DNA of 64,000 bases from DAMCZI01 sp032095175. Its GTDB lineage: Bacteria > Bacillota > Clostridia > Clostridiales > Caloramatoraceae. This document shows positions 25,102 to 34,015 of this stretch, in pieces. A program made the position numbers and the translations under genes. Position 1 is the first letter of the stretch; every line of letters starts with the position of its first letter. The notes under the pieces are model-generated. The model ran no database searches. It saw only the letters and a program-made list of their open reading frames with translations, and was not told the DNA's origin. The stretch is from NCBI GenBank assembly GCA_032095175.1, contig DAMCZI010000017.1, positions 36,216 to 100,215 on the forward strand, given 5' to 3'.

Positions 25102-27245
25102 AGAAAATTAAGGGAATAGTAATGGAAGACATCAAGGGGCAAAACACAATTCAAGAGCTTACTGGCAAGGATATAATAGTTGGCTCGAATGGAGTTGGTA
25201 AAACAACAAGAGTTCAGGCATTGGGAATCGCACTTACAGGATATGTACCGGGGCAAGGAAAGAAAGCAGATGAAACCTTTAAGCTTGCTAGTGCAGATAG
25301 TATGGTAGTTGGACTTAACACGGATGATTTTAGCTTTAGAAGAGAGTTTAAGAAAAAAGTTACCAACAAGAAGGATGGCTCTACTCAGGAAACTATATCA
25401 CAAAATCTGAATGTATCACCGAGTAGGGGCGAAAGTAAGATTGTTGAAAAGGAAACAAGGATTATAAGTGAACTGGGAAACCTTCCAGTAATGCTAGATT
25501 TCAACGAATTTTTAAGCCTTTCAGATAGTAAAAGAAGGGAGTTCATCTACAACTTAGCAGGGTTTAAGAGTGAAGAGTGGACCAGGGACAGAGTAAAAGA
25601 ATACTTAGAAAATAGGTTGCTATCTCCAGAATTAGAGACTAATAACCCTGAACAGTTCGAGTTGATGAAGTCCATCATTGAAGAGGCTTTAATAGAATAT
25701 CCAGTTAATTATGACATAACTGCAGGACTCCAGAGCATGATTGATTGGACAAAAACAAAGCTTTCATACTGGAATGATGAAAAAAAGAAGTCACAGGCAG
25801 CAGTTCAAAAATTAGGAGAGCTTAAACGTCAATTGAGTGAGACTGACAGAAACCTTAAGGCTAACAAAGAGGAACTTGAAAAGCTGCAGGATGAACTTGT
25901 TAAGGTAGAAAAGCAGATTAGTGAGGACACTCAGAAGAAAAAGAATATTGACCTAAGGCTTACTAAGATTGAGGAACTCAAGAAAAATATTGCCAGTGAA
26001 GAGTTGAAGGAATGTGCTATAAAGATTGATAAAACTGAAAAGACGATTGCAGAGCTTAAATTACAGATTAAAGAAGTTGATAACTCGGAGAAAACAAAGC
26101 AACTCGATGCAGAAATTATGAAAATCCAAAATGAAATCTATCCAATAACAAAGGATAAGGATGAAGTCTATGCAAAGCAAATTGAGATAAAAGCGCAGAT
26201 TGAGGTACATCAAAAGACTTTAGAAAGAGTTAAAAGTGTTACAGCTACTTGTGTACTAGATAAAAAGATAGCTTGTAATAAAGACTTTAGTAAATTCATT
26301 GAGTTCACAGAAAATCAAATAAAAGATATGAACCTACAAAAGACTGTATTGGCTGATACTTACAAAGAACTTAATGAAAAGATTACTTCTTTAAATGAAA
26401 AATCTAAGGGTTTAGAAACAGCAAAATATGAATTGAAGAATGAAGAATTTGAAGCTAGTAGGAAAAACAATCTCATTACTGCAGAGATAAATAAACTTGA
26501 AAACCTTCTCAACCAAGCTAAAAACTATAATACTTTAAAGGCTGAAAAGGTAGCAAGACTTAAGGAGGATTTAAGCAAGCTCCAGAATGAACCTGTAGAT
26601 CCTATAGCACCAATAGACATACTTCAAAAGCAAGCTGAGAGTATAAGGACCAATATAAACAGCTTAAAAACAAAAATAGATGAACAGGAAAAAGCAAAAA
26701 CCACCTTATCTAATCTCCAGGCAAGCATGATAGATAGTAAGACAGCAGAGTATAACTACACTAACTTTAAATCACTTGATGAAACATTGGGGGCTAAGGG
26801 GTTACAGGGTGAACTTGTTAAAGAAACACTTGAACCTATACAGAATGATATTCAAGTAAATTTGAATGCTATGGGAATAGACAACAAATTTTACTTCACA
26901 ACTGAAACTGCATCAGGAAAAGAGGTCTTCCAGTTTGGCTGGAGAGATAGATTCGGAGATAAGAGGAACTTTGATGCACTTTCAACAGGACAACAGATGA
27001 TACTACTTATAGCAATGCTTACAACCTTCATAGAAAAGGCTAATCCCGCATGTAAGATACTTACTATTGACAACATAGAGAACCTTGACAAGAAAAACTT
27101 CAAGAGAGTGATGGATGGCCTAAATAAGATTAGCGACAAGTTAGATAATATTATCCTTTCAGGAGTAATAGATGTTGATGAAGTAGAAGGATTTAAGGTA
27201 TGGGACTTGGACAGGGAAGGTGAAGTAAATGAGCAATCAGCTTAA
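25098..27245 (+). CDS. SMC/SbcC-like AAA ATPase
   Basis: 715 residues. Walker A GSNGVGKTT at 29-37; two long coiled coils (about 210-370 and 400-550) around a hinge with C385 and C393 (CVLDKKIAC), which is not the standard CxxC zinc hook; ABC signature LSTGQQM near 626; Walker B ILTIDNIE with NLDKKN D-loop near 655. Architecture of Rad50/SbcC-type DNA repair ATPases, but no nuclease partner (SbcD) is next to it. GTG start sharing bases with the previous stop (GTGA). Confidence 0.85.
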   Translation: MKKIKGIVMEDIKGQNTIQELTGKDIIVGSNGVGKTTRVQALGIALTGYVPGQGKKADETFKLASADSMVVGLNTDDFSFRREFKKKVTNKKDGSTQETISQNLNVSPSRGESKIVEKETRIISELGNLPVMLDFNEFLSLSDSKRREFIYNLAGFKSEEWTRDRVKEYLENRLLSPELETNNPEQFELMKSIIEEALIEYPVNYDITAGLQSMIDWTKTKLSYWNDEKKKSQAAVQKLGELKRQLSETDRNLKANKEELEKLQDELVKVEKQISEDTQKKKNIDLRLTKIEELKKNIASEELKECAIKIDKTEKTIAELKLQIKEVDNSEKTKQLDAEIMKIQNEIYPITKDKDEVYAKQIEIKAQIEVHQKTLERVKSVTATCVLDKKIACNKDFSKFIEFTENQIKDMNLQKTVLADTYKELNEKITSLNEKSKGLETAKYELKNEEFEASRKNNLITAEINKLENLLNQAKNYNTLKAEKVARLKEDLSKLQNEPVDPIAPIDILQKQAESIRTNINSLKTKIDEQEKAKTTLSNLQASMIDSKTAEYNYTNFKSLDETLGAKGLQGELVKETLEPIQNDIQVNLNAMGIDNKFYFTTETASGKEVFQFGWRDRFGDKRNFDALSTGQQMILLIAMLTTFIEKANPACKILTIDNIENLDKKNFKRVMDGLNKISDKLDNIILSGVIDVDEVEGFKVWDLDREGEVNEQSA

Positions 27246-29016
27246 TGAAGCCCAGAGGAAAGCTGTAGAAAGTGAAAGCAATGTTATTCTCTGTTTAGCA
27301 GGTGCAGGCACTGGTAAAACAGCAACACTGACAAGTAGGGTAGCGCACCTTCATGAAAATAGAGTAGGCTGCTCAAGTATGTTAGCACTAACCTTCACAA
27401 GGCTTGCAGGGAAAGAAATGAAGGAAAGAGTTATAAAGCTGATAGGAAGTGAAGGTGAAAGGCTATTTTGCAATACCTTCCATGCTTTCTGTGTAAAGAT
27501 CCTTAAAGAATATGGATACCTTCTAGGTTATGACAAAGAGTTTACCATCTATGACCAGGAGGACAGGGAAGCAATTATAAGCAAAATCATTGAAGAGTTT
27601 GGTTATGATAAAAAGACTTCCACTAACAAAGTTATCTCCATATTTGAAGGTAGTAGAGAACCGGGTTGTGTGGAAGAAGAGCAGACAATACAAGAGTACT
27701 ACTGGGTGTTAAAAAGGAATAGTGCAATTGACTTAGATATGTTGCTTACTGAAACCCTAAAGCTTCTTGAATATCCGGAGGTACAAAAGAACTACCATAA
27801 CCAGTATGAATATGTGTTTGTAGATGAATTTCAGGACACAAACGATGTACAGATGAATATTATTAAAGCTTTAAGCCCTAGAAACCTCTTTGTTGTAGGA
27901 GATGATTTTCAATCAATCTACGGATGGAGACAGGCAAAGCCGGAGTACATCGTAAATTTCAAACAGTATTATCCAAATGCAGAGATAATAAAGCTTGAAG
28001 AAAACTACAGAAGTACAGAGCCAATTATAACTGCAGCTAACAACCTCATAGCTCACAACATAAATCAAACTAAAAAGGTGTTAAAAGCTCACAAAGATGG
28101 TCCAGACATAGAGTATATAGAAGCTGACAATATTGCAAATGAAGTAAACATCATAGCAGGAAAGATACTTGAAGATAGCGAGTATTCAAACTATGCGATA
28201 CTAACTAGGACAAATAGACAGATGGAACCCTTTACACAGATATTCAAAGCCTTTTGCATACCTTACCAAGTACTGAGCAATAAAGATGATCCTCTTAAAA
28301 AATATGACATAAGGATGATGCTAAATGTCCTTGAAGTAGTTTTAAATCCAACTGATAGTAGGACATTGACGAAGGTAATAAACTTCCCTACGAAGCGAAT
28401 AAACGACTTAAAAATGAAGGTAATAGAAAAGGTCATGATTGATGAAAGCATTAGCTTTATTGAAGCACTAGAAGGTGTTGAAGAGGTTCAAGAGTTTATG
28501 CAACAGTTGGATGAAATCCGTACTTATGTAACTGAAAAAAGTTCAGATGCTTCTAGCGTGTTCCTTATGGCAACTTTAGCTTTGAAACTTCCTGAAAAGT
28601 ACTCAAATGAGAGTAGGGAAAATAGGAAACAGGACATAGATAATGTATCTGAGGTTATCGATAGATGGGAACTTATTCAGGTGGATTTAGGGGAAAGCAT
28701 GGACATTTCAAGCTTTTTAAAATGGGTACACATGAAAGACATTCAAGAGAAACTCATGGAGCAAAGAGATGCAGTAAAGATTATGACAGTGCATGGGAGC
28801 AAAGGGCTTGAATTTAATACTGTGTTTGTAGTTGGTATGAATAAGGATCTATTTCCTGCAAGAAGAGGTGATATAGAGGAAGAAAGAAGATTATTCTATG
28901 TGGCAGTTACAAGAGCTAAAGAAAGGCTTTATATAACAAGGCCTATGAAAGCGCTGGATTGGTCCGGGAAAGAAATTGATACTATGGAAAGCCAATTCAT
29001 AAAAGAACTTATGTAA
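27229..29016 (+). CDS. UvrD/Rep-type superfamily 1 helicase
   Basis: 595 residues, 3'-5' DNA helicase. Q motif LNEAQRKAV, Walker A GAGTGKTAT (near 25), DEFQDTND (near 200), GDDFQSIYGWRQA, LEENYRS, and the C-terminal TVHGSKGLEFNTV (near 522) and FYVAVTRAKERLYIT. Somewhat short versus 650-750 for host UvrD/PcrA. Its start overlaps the ATPase gene by 17 bases; the two probably act together in recombination or replication. Confidence 0.92.
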   Translation: MSNQLNEAQRKAVESESNVILCLAGAGTGKTATLTSRVAHLHENRVGCSSMLALTFTRLAGKEMKERVIKLIGSEGERLFCNTFHAFCVKILKEYGYLLGYDKEFTIYDQEDREAIISKIIEEFGYDKKTSTNKVISIFEGSREPGCVEEEQTIQEYYWVLKRNSAIDLDMLLTETLKLLEYPEVQKNYHNQYEYVFVDEFQDTNDVQMNIIKALSPRNLFVVGDDFQSIYGWRQAKPEYIVNFKQYYPNAEIIKLEENYRSTEPIITAANNLIAHNINQTKKVLKAHKDGPDIEYIEADNIANEVNIIAGKILEDSEYSNYAILTRTNRQMEPFTQIFKAFCIPYQVLSNKDDPLKKYDIRMMLNVLEVVLNPTDSRTLTKVINFPTKRINDLKMKVIEKVMIDESISFIEALEGVEEVQEFMQQLDEIRTYVTEKSSDASSVFLMATLALKLPEKYSNESRENRKQDIDNVSEVIDRWELIQVDLGESMDISSFLKWVHMKDIQEKLMEQRDAVKIMTVHGSKGLEFNTVFVVGMNKDLFPARRGDIEEERRLFYVAVTRAKERLYITRPMKALDWSGKEIDTMESQFIKELM

Positions 29017-29030
29017 AAGGAGTGAGAGGG

Positions 29031-29276
29031 ATGAAAATAGCCATGGTAGTTCTTCCTGATGGAGATATTCAAAAGCCAAGAGTTATCTTTCATGACCTTA
29101 CAGATGTTGAAAAGGAAATAGCTTTCGATGTGATAGATGCAGAGTTGCATGACGAAACCTACAAGGACCTTGACAAAATGGTTAGCACACTTAGGAATCA
29201 AGTAGAGGACTTAGGTGAAACCATTGACCAGTATGAGGAGCTTATTGAGGATCTTGAACATAGGAAGGTGGTTTGA
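29031..29276 (+). CDS. Hypothetical phage protein, 81 residues
   Basis: Start ATG at 29031 after AAAAGGAGTGAGAGGG. Short beta N-terminus (MKIAMVVLPDGDI) then acidic helices with a coiled-coil end (MVSTLRNQVEDLGETIDQYE). Unrecognised. Confidence 0.6.
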   Translation: MKIAMVVLPDGDIQKPRVIFHDLTDVEKEIAFDVIDAELHDETYKDLDKMVSTLRNQVEDLGETIDQYEELIEDLEHRKVV

Positions 29277-29503
29277 TGGAGCTACAGGATTTTATGAGAC
29301 TTGAAGTGTTTGAAGCTCGATTGGATGAGTTCTCTTTATATGATTACAACGCATACTGCAGAGCTTGCAGAAAAGTATTACTTAAGCATGGTGCAAAGAC
29401 TTGGGGTGACATTCCAGAGACAAAACTAGGCAGAGTATTCCAAGACATACGAAAAGCCCTTATGGCTGCAACCTATAGGGCTTCTTCAAGAAAAATCAGT
29501 TAA
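29276..29503 (+). CDS. Hypothetical phage protein, 75 residues
   Basis: ATG overlaps the preceding stop by one base (TGATG), with AGGAAGGTGG upstream. Aromatic-rich MELQDFMRLEVFEARLDE start; helical. A longer start (TTG 29273) is possible. Unrecognised. Confidence 0.6.
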   Translation: MELQDFMRLEVFEARLDEFSLYDYNAYCRACRKVLLKHGAKTWGDIPETKLGRVFQDIRKALMAATYRASSRKIS

Positions 29504-29509
29504 ATTTTC

Positions 29510-29540
29510 GTTGTATAGGAGTTGGTAGCTCCTGTACAAC
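29510..29540. repeat. Hairpin between early genes
   Basis: GTTGTATAGGAG and CTCCTGTACAAC pair with one interruption. No T-run follows, so it may be an RNA processing or control structure ahead of the LysM gene. Confidence 0.45.
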
Positions 29541-29567
29541 ACCATTATATCATAAGGTGGTTAAAAA

Positions 29568-29834
29568 ATGAAAAAGAAACATTTTTGTAAGAGTGTTTGG
29601 CTTACACTCCTCCTGCTATTTATTATATCCATTTTTGTAACACTTTATACCAAAAATAATAAGATTTCATATACAAGCTATGTAGTACAGCCGGGGGATA
29701 CTCTAAGCAGCATATCACATGGAATTGAGCCAGACAGAGATTGGAGAATACTTTCAGATAAGATTAGATATTACAACGGAATAGGCGCAGACATTTACCC
29801 AGGACAGGTCATTAAGATACCAGTAAAGGAGTGA
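29568..29834 (+). CDS. LysM-domain membrane-anchored protein (YneA-like layout)
   Basis: 88 residues: short basic start, one membrane segment (about 10-27), then a single LysM domain (SYVVQPGDTLSSISHG ... YPGQVIKIPV, about 36-86). Size and layout equal the SOS division inhibitor YneA of Bacillus; whether it delays host division is untested. ATG after AAGGTGGTTAAAA. Confidence 0.72.
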   Translation: MKKKHFCKSVWLTLLLLFIISIFVTLYTKNNKISYTSYVVQPGDTLSSISHGIEPDRDWRILSDKIRYYNGIGADIYPGQVIKIPVKE

Positions 29835-29838
29835 AGTT

Positions 29839-30465
29839 ATGAATATTAAAAAGGAAAAATTAGTTGTTCTGAACGATGATGAAAAACAGGTGGCTTTAAA
29901 AAGACTCTCAGAGATATTTAACATAACAGGTGAATTATACAATGAGCTGAAAAACGATGAATTAACTGAGGAAATGAAAAATACATTGTTTAGTCTTTTA
30001 GAAAGCTATACCTCTGAAGCTTCAAAAGTTATGAAATATAATTCAGAAGCTACACAAAGAATTGATAAGAGATATGCAGATATAAGAAAAGCAAATTCTC
30101 GTATACATGAACTTGAAAAAATGCTATCAGATAATACACAAGTATCAGGTCTTAAAGAACTATTATATTCAATGCATGATGCCATATATGGATGGTGGAA
30201 AAAACAGGGCTTTAATCTTGTAACAGAAGATACATTCGGAGGTTACGGTTATAAAGGGCGTTTCTGCTTGGATACAAGCCACATAAGTTTTGAATCAACA
30301 ATGCCAGTTACAGAAGAAAAGGAACACAAAAATCGTTTAGAGCAAATGATAGAGGAAGGATATGAGTTTGCTCAAGAAGATAGAAGAGAATACGTTTTAC
30401 TGGATACACCAAATAATAGAGATTTAATAACTAAACTTGTTAAAAAGCAAGTTCCCAAGTCTTGA
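29839..30465 (+). CDS. Hypothetical phage protein, 208 residues
   Basis: Helical, charged N-terminal 110 residues with a coiled coil (YADIRKANSRIHELEKMLS), then a compact aromatic domain (SMHDAIYGWWKKQGFN, FGGYGYKGRFCLDTSH). ATG after AGGAGTGAAGTT. Unrecognised. The gap 30466-30659 holds a GTTTACGTAAAAC palindrome and only doubtful short frames. Confidence 0.6.
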   Translation: MNIKKEKLVVLNDDEKQVALKRLSEIFNITGELYNELKNDELTEEMKNTLFSLLESYTSEASKVMKYNSEATQRIDKRYADIRKANSRIHELEKMLSDNTQVSGLKELLYSMHDAIYGWWKKQGFNLVTEDTFGGYGYKGRFCLDTSHISFESTMPVTEEKEHKNRLEQMIEEGYEFAQEDRREYVLLDTPNNRDLITKLVKKQVPKS

Positions 30466-30659
30466 TATAACTAAGTGGGAAAATTGGTGTTTACGTAAAA
30501 CAGAGGGATTTATGTTAAGAAGTTTTGAATGCTACATCAGGAATTTGAGTGAAATTAAATCATTGATAGATGAAATGAAATAAGTAGCTGAGGAAGAATA
30601 GTGCTGTTTAATCATTATAAGTCTCTTGGAAAAGGTCAATAAGGATGGGAGGTTATTAA

Positions 30660-31136
30660 ATGAATAGGTTAACTACTGATGATCCACAAGGTAACTACCA
30701 AAGACTTCACAACATGACAGCAATAAAGGACATGGAAGTGTTTTTAAAATTTGGTGAAGAAGAGATAAATCTTGTTGATTACTGCAAAAATGAATGTAAA
30801 GAAAAGTGTGGTATTGAGCTTGATGGAGATGCACAAACATTTGGAGATTACATGGATTGTGAATGTATTGTAGCTATCTTTTATGGTATGGCAATAGGTC
30901 ATGCGGAAATGAGGGAACGCCTAAAGAAATATGAAGATAGCAATTTAACCCCTGCTGATATTAAGGAACTGACAAGAACTATAGCTAGAAACCTAGTTGC
31001 ATGGGATACCAGTAAAGATAAAAAAGAAGGTTTACTTCCAGAAGTGTATCTGACAGATAGATGCCTATATAAGAAACTCACAGGTGTTGAATACAATTTT
31101 TCAGATGCTTGTAAGCGATTCAATATCGGTGATTAA
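30660..31136 (+). CDS. Hypothetical phage protein, 158 residues
   Basis: ATG after GGATGGGAGGTTATTAA. N-terminal NRLTTDDPQGNY motif common to Clostridium phage early proteins; six cysteines, four within residues 41-70 (KNECKEKCGIE, DCECIV). Unrecognised function. Confidence 0.6.
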   Translation: MNRLTTDDPQGNYQRLHNMTAIKDMEVFLKFGEEEINLVDYCKNECKEKCGIELDGDAQTFGDYMDCECIVAIFYGMAIGHAEMRERLKKYEDSNLTPADIKELTRTIARNLVAWDTSKDKKEGLLPEVYLTDRCLYKKLTGVEYNFSDACKRFNIGD

Positions 31137-31159
31137 TCCAAGGGATGGGAGGGTTACAG

Positions 31160-31879
31160 ATGAAAGAACTAACAGTTATAAATCTAAATGGACAACTTGC
31201 AGTAGATAGCAGGGAAGTTGCTGATATGGTTGACATAAGACATGATAACTTACTAGCTAAAATTAAGGGATATGTTGAGATTTTGGACTCCTCAAATTTA
31301 AGGAGTCATAACTTCTTCATTGAAAGTACTTACATAAACTCACAAAATAAAGAGCAGCCATGTTACCTACTAACTAAAAAAGGTTGTGACATGGTAGCTA
31401 ATAAAATGACTGGAGAAAAGGGAGTAGTTTTCACAGCTGAATATGTAACCAAGTTTGAGAATATGGAGAAAGCTCTTAAAGAACAAAGGCAGCTTTCACC
31501 AATGGAACAACTTAAGCTGCAATACCAGGTACTAGAACAGCATGAGGAAAAACTCAATACCATAGAAACTAAAGTAAATCATTTAGAAAACAACATGGTA
31601 ATTGAACATGGACAGGAAGTAACACTTAAGAAAGAGGTAGATATAAGAGTTAAGAAGGTTTGCTATGGAAATGAATCTCCTGCATATCTAGACAAAACTT
31701 TAAGGGCAAAGGTTTACAGAGCTTTATGGAAAGATTATAAAGGATATTTTAACATAGTGAGCTACCATGACACTCTTAAAAAGGATCTAGATAATGCATT
31801 AACCCTTATAAGAACCTGGGCACCTTCTGGAGGACTATTAAGAGAGATACAGACCTCTAATAATCAAATGGTTATTTAA
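31160..31879 (+). CDS. Rha-type phage regulatory protein with ORF6C domain
   Basis: 239 residues. N-terminal Rha domain (about 1-95) with DSREVADMVDIRHDNLLAKI and YINSQNKEQPCYLLTKKGCD; a coiled linker (110-145); C-terminal ORF6C domain with VYRALWKDYKGYFNIVSYHD. Such proteins act as antirepressors or development regulators. The start at 31160 is preferred because GGGATGGGAGGG lies upstream; the ATG at 31145 is part of that site. Confidence 0.85.
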   Translation: MKELTVINLNGQLAVDSREVADMVDIRHDNLLAKIKGYVEILDSSNLRSHNFFIESTYINSQNKEQPCYLLTKKGCDMVANKMTGEKGVVFTAEYVTKFENMEKALKEQRQLSPMEQLKLQYQVLEQHEEKLNTIETKVNHLENNMVIEHGQEVTLKKEVDIRVKKVCYGNESPAYLDKTLRAKVYRALWKDYKGYFNIVSYHDTLKKDLDNALTLIRTWAPSGGLLREIQTSNNQMVI

Positions 31880-31917
31880 AGCATCACAGCACAAAAGGGC
31901 AGGTGATAAAACACTAT

Positions 31918-32901
31918 ATGGCAGAGTTTGATGTAAAGTGGATTAAATTATCGGTGGGAATGTTTGAGGATGAAAAGATTGATTTTATCCAGAGTTTACC
32001 TGAAGGTGATGCAATATTAAACATCTGGATAAGGCTTTTGACAATGGCAGGCAAGTGTAATGCAGGTGGGTTCATATTCTTAACTCAAAACATTCCTTAT
32101 ACAGAGGATGCACTAGCGTATAAATTTAAAAAACCTGTAAACGTAGTAAAACTTGCGCTAAAAACATTTCAAGGTTTGGATATGGTAGATGTAAAAGAGA
32201 ACGGCTTAATTTATATATCTAATTTTCCTAAACATCAGAATATGGAAGGACTTGAACAGATTAAAAAACGAGAACAGGAAAGAGAAAAGAAGGCAAAGTA
32301 CAGGGAGAAATTAAAGGAAATTCAAGCACCTTCTAAAGAAGAGATTGTTGGTACAGATGAAAATGTGCCGGGGACTGTCCCGGGGACAAATGAGGGGACA
32401 TCCCAAGGACAGTCCATGGGGACTCCTTCTATTATAGAAGCAGAAGTAGATAAAGAAGATATTACTACTACTGCTGACGAAACCCCACCTGTGGATAATG
32501 TTAATTCTGTGGATAAGTCAGAACAGGTTATAAAGATGTTTGATGAAAACATACAGAAATCAACACCTCTGGAAACTGAACAACTTAAAAAATGGTGTAG
32601 TGAAGTAGAACCAGAGGTTGTTGTGACAGCAATAACAGAAGCAGTGATGTATAACGCTAAAAACATGGCTTATATAAACTCTCTTATCATCAGTTGGAAG
32701 GGTAAAGGTATTACAACAAAAGTCGCCTTAGATGCTTATAAGTTAGAAGTAGAAAAGGAAAAGGCAGCTAAAAAGAGTAAACAGCAGGGCAAGAAAAAAC
32801 AAGATACAAGCGATGGAATGGTTATGGTTGGTGAGAGGAAATATGACATCAATAAGCTTGAGAAAAGTCTTCTGGGCAGGACAGAGGATGAAGGAGGGTA
32901 G
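31918..32901 (+). CDS. Phage replisome organizer
   Basis: 327 residues. N-terminal replisome-organizer domain (VKWIKLSVGMFEDEKIDFIQ and IWIRLLTMAGKCN; about 1-115) with a winged-helix DNA-binding fold, basic linker (KKREQEREKKAKYREKLKE), a long Thr/Ser/acidic linker with a repeated PGTV-type stretch, and a C-terminal DnaD-like helical part. It likely binds the phage origin and recruits the host helicase. ATG at 31918 fits the usual family start. Confidence 0.85.
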   Translation: MAEFDVKWIKLSVGMFEDEKIDFIQSLPEGDAILNIWIRLLTMAGKCNAGGFIFLTQNIPYTEDALAYKFKKPVNVVKLALKTFQGLDMVDVKENGLIYISNFPKHQNMEGLEQIKKREQEREKKAKYREKLKEIQAPSKEEIVGTDENVPGTVPGTNEGTSQGQSMGTPSIIEAEVDKEDITTTADETPPVDNVNSVDKSEQVIKMFDENIQKSTPLETEQLKKWCSEVEPEVVVTAITEAVMYNAKNMAYINSLIISWKGKGITTKVALDAYKLEVEKEKAAKKSKQQGKKKQDTSDGMVMVGERKYDINKLEKSLLGRTEDEGG

Positions 32902-32903
32902 TT

Positions 32904-33008
32904 ATGAAACTTAAAATTACACAGAGCAGATATACATTCCTACTCTTACAGAAGATAGAGAAACTAGAAAAAGAGAATAGAGAACTTAGGGGTGATAAAG
33001 TTGAATAA
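32904..33008 (+). CDS. Small protein, 34 residues
   Basis: ATG one base after the replisome organizer stop, with GGAGGGTAG upstream. MKLKITQSRYTFLLLQKIEK then a charged helix. It overlaps the next gene's TTG start. Confidence 0.45.
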   Translation: MKLKITQSRYTFLLLQKIEKLEKENRELRGDKVE

Positions 33009-33804
33009 AAGTAAAATCGAATGGTGTGACTACACTTGGAATCCTGTTACAGGCTGCCTGCATGGATGCGATTATTGTTACGCTCGAAGGATAACCGAAA
33101 GGTTTGGAAGTGAATGGTTTACAAAAAGTAAATGTGTTGAGCTTGATAAACCAGTGATTTATCCCAATAAAAAAGGTCAGGATGTATTAAACCCATACCC
33201 ACATATGTTTAATCCTACATTCCATAAATACCGCCTAGATGAACCAAAGCAACTTAGAAAGCCATCAAAAATATTTGTGGTTAGCATGGGAGATTTGTTT
33301 GGGGAATGGGTACCGGATGAATGGATAGATGAAGTTATGAAAGTTATTACTAAAGCACCACAACATATATATTTGTTTCTTACAAAGAATCCATCAAGGT
33401 ATTGGGATTATGTGTTTGGTTCAATAAATGAAATACCACAGCAATATGATTTTTCAAAAGTAAAAATGATGTTTGGAACAACAGTTACAAGTCAGAAAAA
33501 TATAGAGGAACTTCTGCATTACAACGGTGATATGATTGATTTTTTAAGTGTTGAACCTTTGCTTGAAAAGGTAGATTTACATGAAATATTGGAAATGCAA
33601 CCATGCTGTATGGAAGAAAAATCAATAAAATGGGTTATAGTCGGAGCTCAAACAGGGCCAGGAGCAATAGCACCTAAAAAGGAATGGGTACAAAGCATAA
33701 TTGAACAGGCAAGAGCTGCAGAAGTACCAATATTTTTGAAAGATAACCTCAATTGGCCAGAGAAGATTCAGGAGTTTCCCAAAGAGATGATAGCACATGA
33801 ATAA
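33001..33804 (+). CDS. Phage Gp37/Gp68 family protein (DUF5131), radical-SAM-like
   Basis: 267 residues. KIEWCDYTWNPVTGCLHGCD start with the three-cysteine motif C-x3-C-x2-C (GCLHGCDYCYARR, near 19-26) typical of the DUF5131/Gp37-Gp68 family, suggesting an Fe-S, possibly radical SAM-type, enzyme. Later KIFVVSMGDLFGEWVP and VIVGAQTGPGA are also family-typical. Substrate unknown. TTG start 33001 follows AGGGGTGATAAAG. Confidence 0.85.
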   Translation: MNKSKIEWCDYTWNPVTGCLHGCDYCYARRITERFGSEWFTKSKCVELDKPVIYPNKKGQDVLNPYPHMFNPTFHKYRLDEPKQLRKPSKIFVVSMGDLFGEWVPDEWIDEVMKVITKAPQHIYLFLTKNPSRYWDYVFGSINEIPQQYDFSKVKMMFGTTVTSQKNIEELLHYNGDMIDFLSVEPLLEKVDLHEILEMQPCCMEEKSIKWVIVGAQTGPGAIAPKKEWVQSIIEQARAAEVPIFLKDNLNWPEKIQEFPKEMIAHE

Positions 33805-33823
33805 GGTGAAGGAGTGAATCTGA

Positions 33824-33976
33824 ATGAAAATATGCAACATATCATTATTTGCAGCTTTAAGAAATGATGATATAAATGCTGAATATGAGATAAAAACTAC
33901 AAAAAACGGTGAAGTACAGGTTGTTTTCAAAGGGCAAATAGCAAGTGATGTAATTAGGTGTGTATCTAAGGACTGA
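33824..33976 (+). CDS. Small hypothetical protein, 50 residues
   Basis: ATG after GAAGGAGTGAATCTGA. Predicted N-terminal helix then two beta strands (EYEIKTTKNGEVQVVFKGQI). Unrecognised. Confidence 0.5.
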   Translation: MKICNISLFAALRNDDINAEYEIKTTKNGEVQVVFKGQIASDVIRCVSKD

Positions 33977-34015
33977 TTTGTATAACAGAAACAAAGTAAG
34001 CAAGGGGGTGAGAGA

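Noticed and set aside
30512..30583. 23-residue frame between two early genes
   Set aside because: Only a weak purine stretch precedes it and no feature supports a product.
32340..32430. GGGGAC-type repeat in the replisome organizer gene as a possible replication iteron
   Set aside because: The repeats are short, in frame and code for a Pro/Gly/Thr linker; spacing is irregular. An origin inside this gene is possible but cannot be supported.
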